Shown one piece after another: positions 9,012 through 9,979 of a stretch of 9,979 nucleotides of DNA; position 1 is the first letter of the stretch; every line of letters starts with the position of its first letter. The stretch spans positions 1 to 9,979 of the forward strand of contig NZ_JACGFN010000005.1 of NCBI RefSeq assembly GCF_016950255.1, in the 5' to 3' direction. The position numbers and the translations under genes are program-made. The DNA comes from Pectobacterium brasiliense (lineage in GTDB: Bacteria; Pseudomonadota; Gammaproteobacteria; Enterobacterales; Enterobacteriaceae). A model generated the notes under the pieces. The model saw nothing but the letters and a program-made list of their open reading frames with translations, was not told the DNA's origin and ran no database searches.

Positions 9012-9194
9012 TCATATTCCTGCTTGTTTCCTGATGCTTTTTACCGTGCCTATCGGTAAATCTTTCTTAGGGTGGGGGATTGTGACTAACCCCGCGTTTA
9101 CTAGGATGCATAAAATGGTGGTGGCCTTCCGTTCACCTTATCAGTTCCCACCCCATCGGCCTTGATTTCTGCTATTAAACGTCCTGCTATCCAT
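9012..9194 (-). pseudogene. hicA: HicA-family mRNA interferase toxin, broken by five indels
   Basis: HicA is a small double-stranded-RNA-binding-fold toxin that cleaves mRNA and is held inactive by HicB. Corrected reading gives 59 residues: MDSRTLIAEIKADGWELIRV, then NGSHHHFMHPSKRGLVTIPH, then PKKDLPIGTVKSIRKQAGI. The GSHHHF motif contains the catalytic histidine of the family, and the VTIPHPKKDLP block is typical. Seen changes on the coding strand: extra T in ACGTTTAATAG, extra G in GATGGGGTGG, missing G in ATAAGGTGAAC, extra G in GGAAGGCCACC and extra G in CGCGGGGTTAG, which nets to +3 over 183 bases. It lies directly upstream of hicB, the usual order. In the sequence as given the frame is lost after five codons. 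The start ATG (9192-9194) fits family alignments; the ribosome site is unremarkable. Confidence 0.85.
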
Positions 9195-9274
9195 CCCTGC
9201 ACCCCGCTGCCCTTTTAATACGATAAAAGATAACCCCAATAAACTCCAGCTGGCAATATTTTGAGTTATTGGAG
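9195..9274 (-). promoter_or_regulatory. hicAB upstream region
   Basis: These 80 bases between the permease stop and hicA are AT-rich and should hold the hicAB promoter and operator. On the minus strand a TTGCCA -35-like element is followed by TTATCT and TATTAA, but neither gives a well-spaced -10. No clear inverted repeat operator was found by eye. Confidence 0.3.
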
Positions 9275-9979
9275 TTATTTCATCCCTGCTGACGTTTTTA
9301 CCAGCATCCCCAGAACGAAAATGCCGGCCCAAACCCTGCCGTAATAATCCCGATGGGTAATTCCTGTGGGTGCCAGTAGCTGTCGGGCTGAGCCAATCGC
9401 CGCCGCACAGCAGTACCGCAACCCAGCACGGCCGGTCAGCGGCAGAAGCTTCTTGTGCAGCACGCCCGCTCAGCGGCCGAGCCAGATGGGAATCATCAGG
9501 CCGATAAACCCCAATCACGCCAGTCAGCGCGCACTAACAGCGACGTGGCGAACGCGCAGCAGATGAAAATTTCCACCCGTACGCGAGACAGATTAACCCC
9601 CATTGAGGCTGCGGTTTGTCCGCCAGCCAGCAGCGCGTCGAGCGCACGCCAGCGCAGGGCGGTGAGGCCGAATAGCAGCAGAACGCTGAACACCGCAAAA
9701 GGTAACGTGTTCCAACGGCGCAAGGCCCAGCCCGCCCCAGCGACCAGAAAAAGAATCGAGCTGGCGGCCCGCTGATCGCCGGAAAACACCAAATAATTTG
9801 TCAGCGCGCCGAACAGAAATGAGATCGCCAATCCGCAGATGATGAGGCGCTCTGCGCGCCCCGCGCCTGTTGCCAGCAGAAACAGCCACGGTTACCGGCG
9901 ACAGCCGATAAAGAGTCCGCCGCAGAAGGCCGCCATCGGCAGCGCCCAGTCACCGAGCTGCTCACCAAAGCGGGTGATG
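9275..9979 (-). pseudogene. FecCD-family iron-siderophore ABC transporter permease, C-terminal part, many frameshifts
   Basis: The mixed frames join into the C-terminal roughly 235 residues of a FecCD/BtuC-type inner-membrane permease, which imports ferric siderophores with a periplasmic binding protein and an ATPase. Recognisable blocks: FGEQLGDWALPMAAFCGG, ERLIICGLAISFLFGALTNY, RWNTLPFAVFSVLLL, LRWRALDALLAGGQTAASMG, VNLSRVRVEIFICCAF, the family signature GFIGLMIPHLARPLSG, LPIGIITAGFGG, and the end FVLGMLVKTSAGMK with stop 9275-9277. At least ten indels interrupt it, for example near 9897, 9529-9532, 9509-9512, 9488-9490 and 9465-9467. Three insertions at 9748-9752, 9735-9738 and 9717-9718 cancel each other and scramble about a dozen residues. 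The N-terminus lies beyond the window. The substrate cannot be named. Confidence 0.8.

Noticed and set aside
9455..9775. Plus-strand frame over the permease region
   Set aside because: Translation is typical antisense composition, while the minus strand gives clear FecCD signatures.

Overview
The window carries a conserved chromosomal block of an enterobacterium (order Enterobacterales). The order rraA–menA–hslU–hslV–ftsN–cytR–priA–rpmE, with priA and rpmE divergent, matches the Escherichia coli arrangement. Protein variants, and the hicAB and iron-permease genes beyond rpmE, suggest a soft-rot relative such as Pectobacterium or Brenneria; that genus guess is inference only. All genes are on the minus strand except rpmE.

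Layout from left to right: the 5' two thirds of rraA (RNase E inhibitor) with its promoter; menA (menaquinone prenyltransferase); the heat-shock protease operon hslVU, with a sigma-32-type promoter overlapping the ftsN stop codon and a terminator after hslU; ftsN (divisome activator); cytR (LacI-family nucleoside repressor, TTG start, structured leader); a 308-base gap with a candidate CRP/CytR-controlled promoter; priA (replication restart helicase); a divergent control region; and rpmE (ribosomal protein bL31) with a good terminator. From 8551 to the end the content is accessory: a hicA-hicB toxin-antitoxin pair, then the C-terminal part of a FecCD-type siderophore ABC transporter permease, all on the minus strand.

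The main oddity is single-base insertions and deletions. hslU, hslV, ftsN, cytR and most of priA are clean (about 1.3-7.6 kb). rraA, menA, the priA N-terminus, rpmE, hicA, hicB and the permease are all broken by one-base changes. They become denser toward the window ends and are mostly insertions. Because genes with important housekeeping roles (priA, rpmE, rraA) are hit as well as accessory ones, I read these as sequencing or assembly errors rather than biological decay. Undoing them gives full-length products: MenA 305 aa, PriA 732 aa, L31 71 aa, HicA 59 aa, HicB 136 aa. The hicAB pair and the permease are invisible to simple ORF calling and were recovered by reading across frames.

I found no CRISPR array, tRNA, rRNA or insertion sequence. 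I do not see a convincing undescribed system; the hidden toxin-antitoxin module and the heat-shock promoter embedded at the ftsN end are the points most worth checking.
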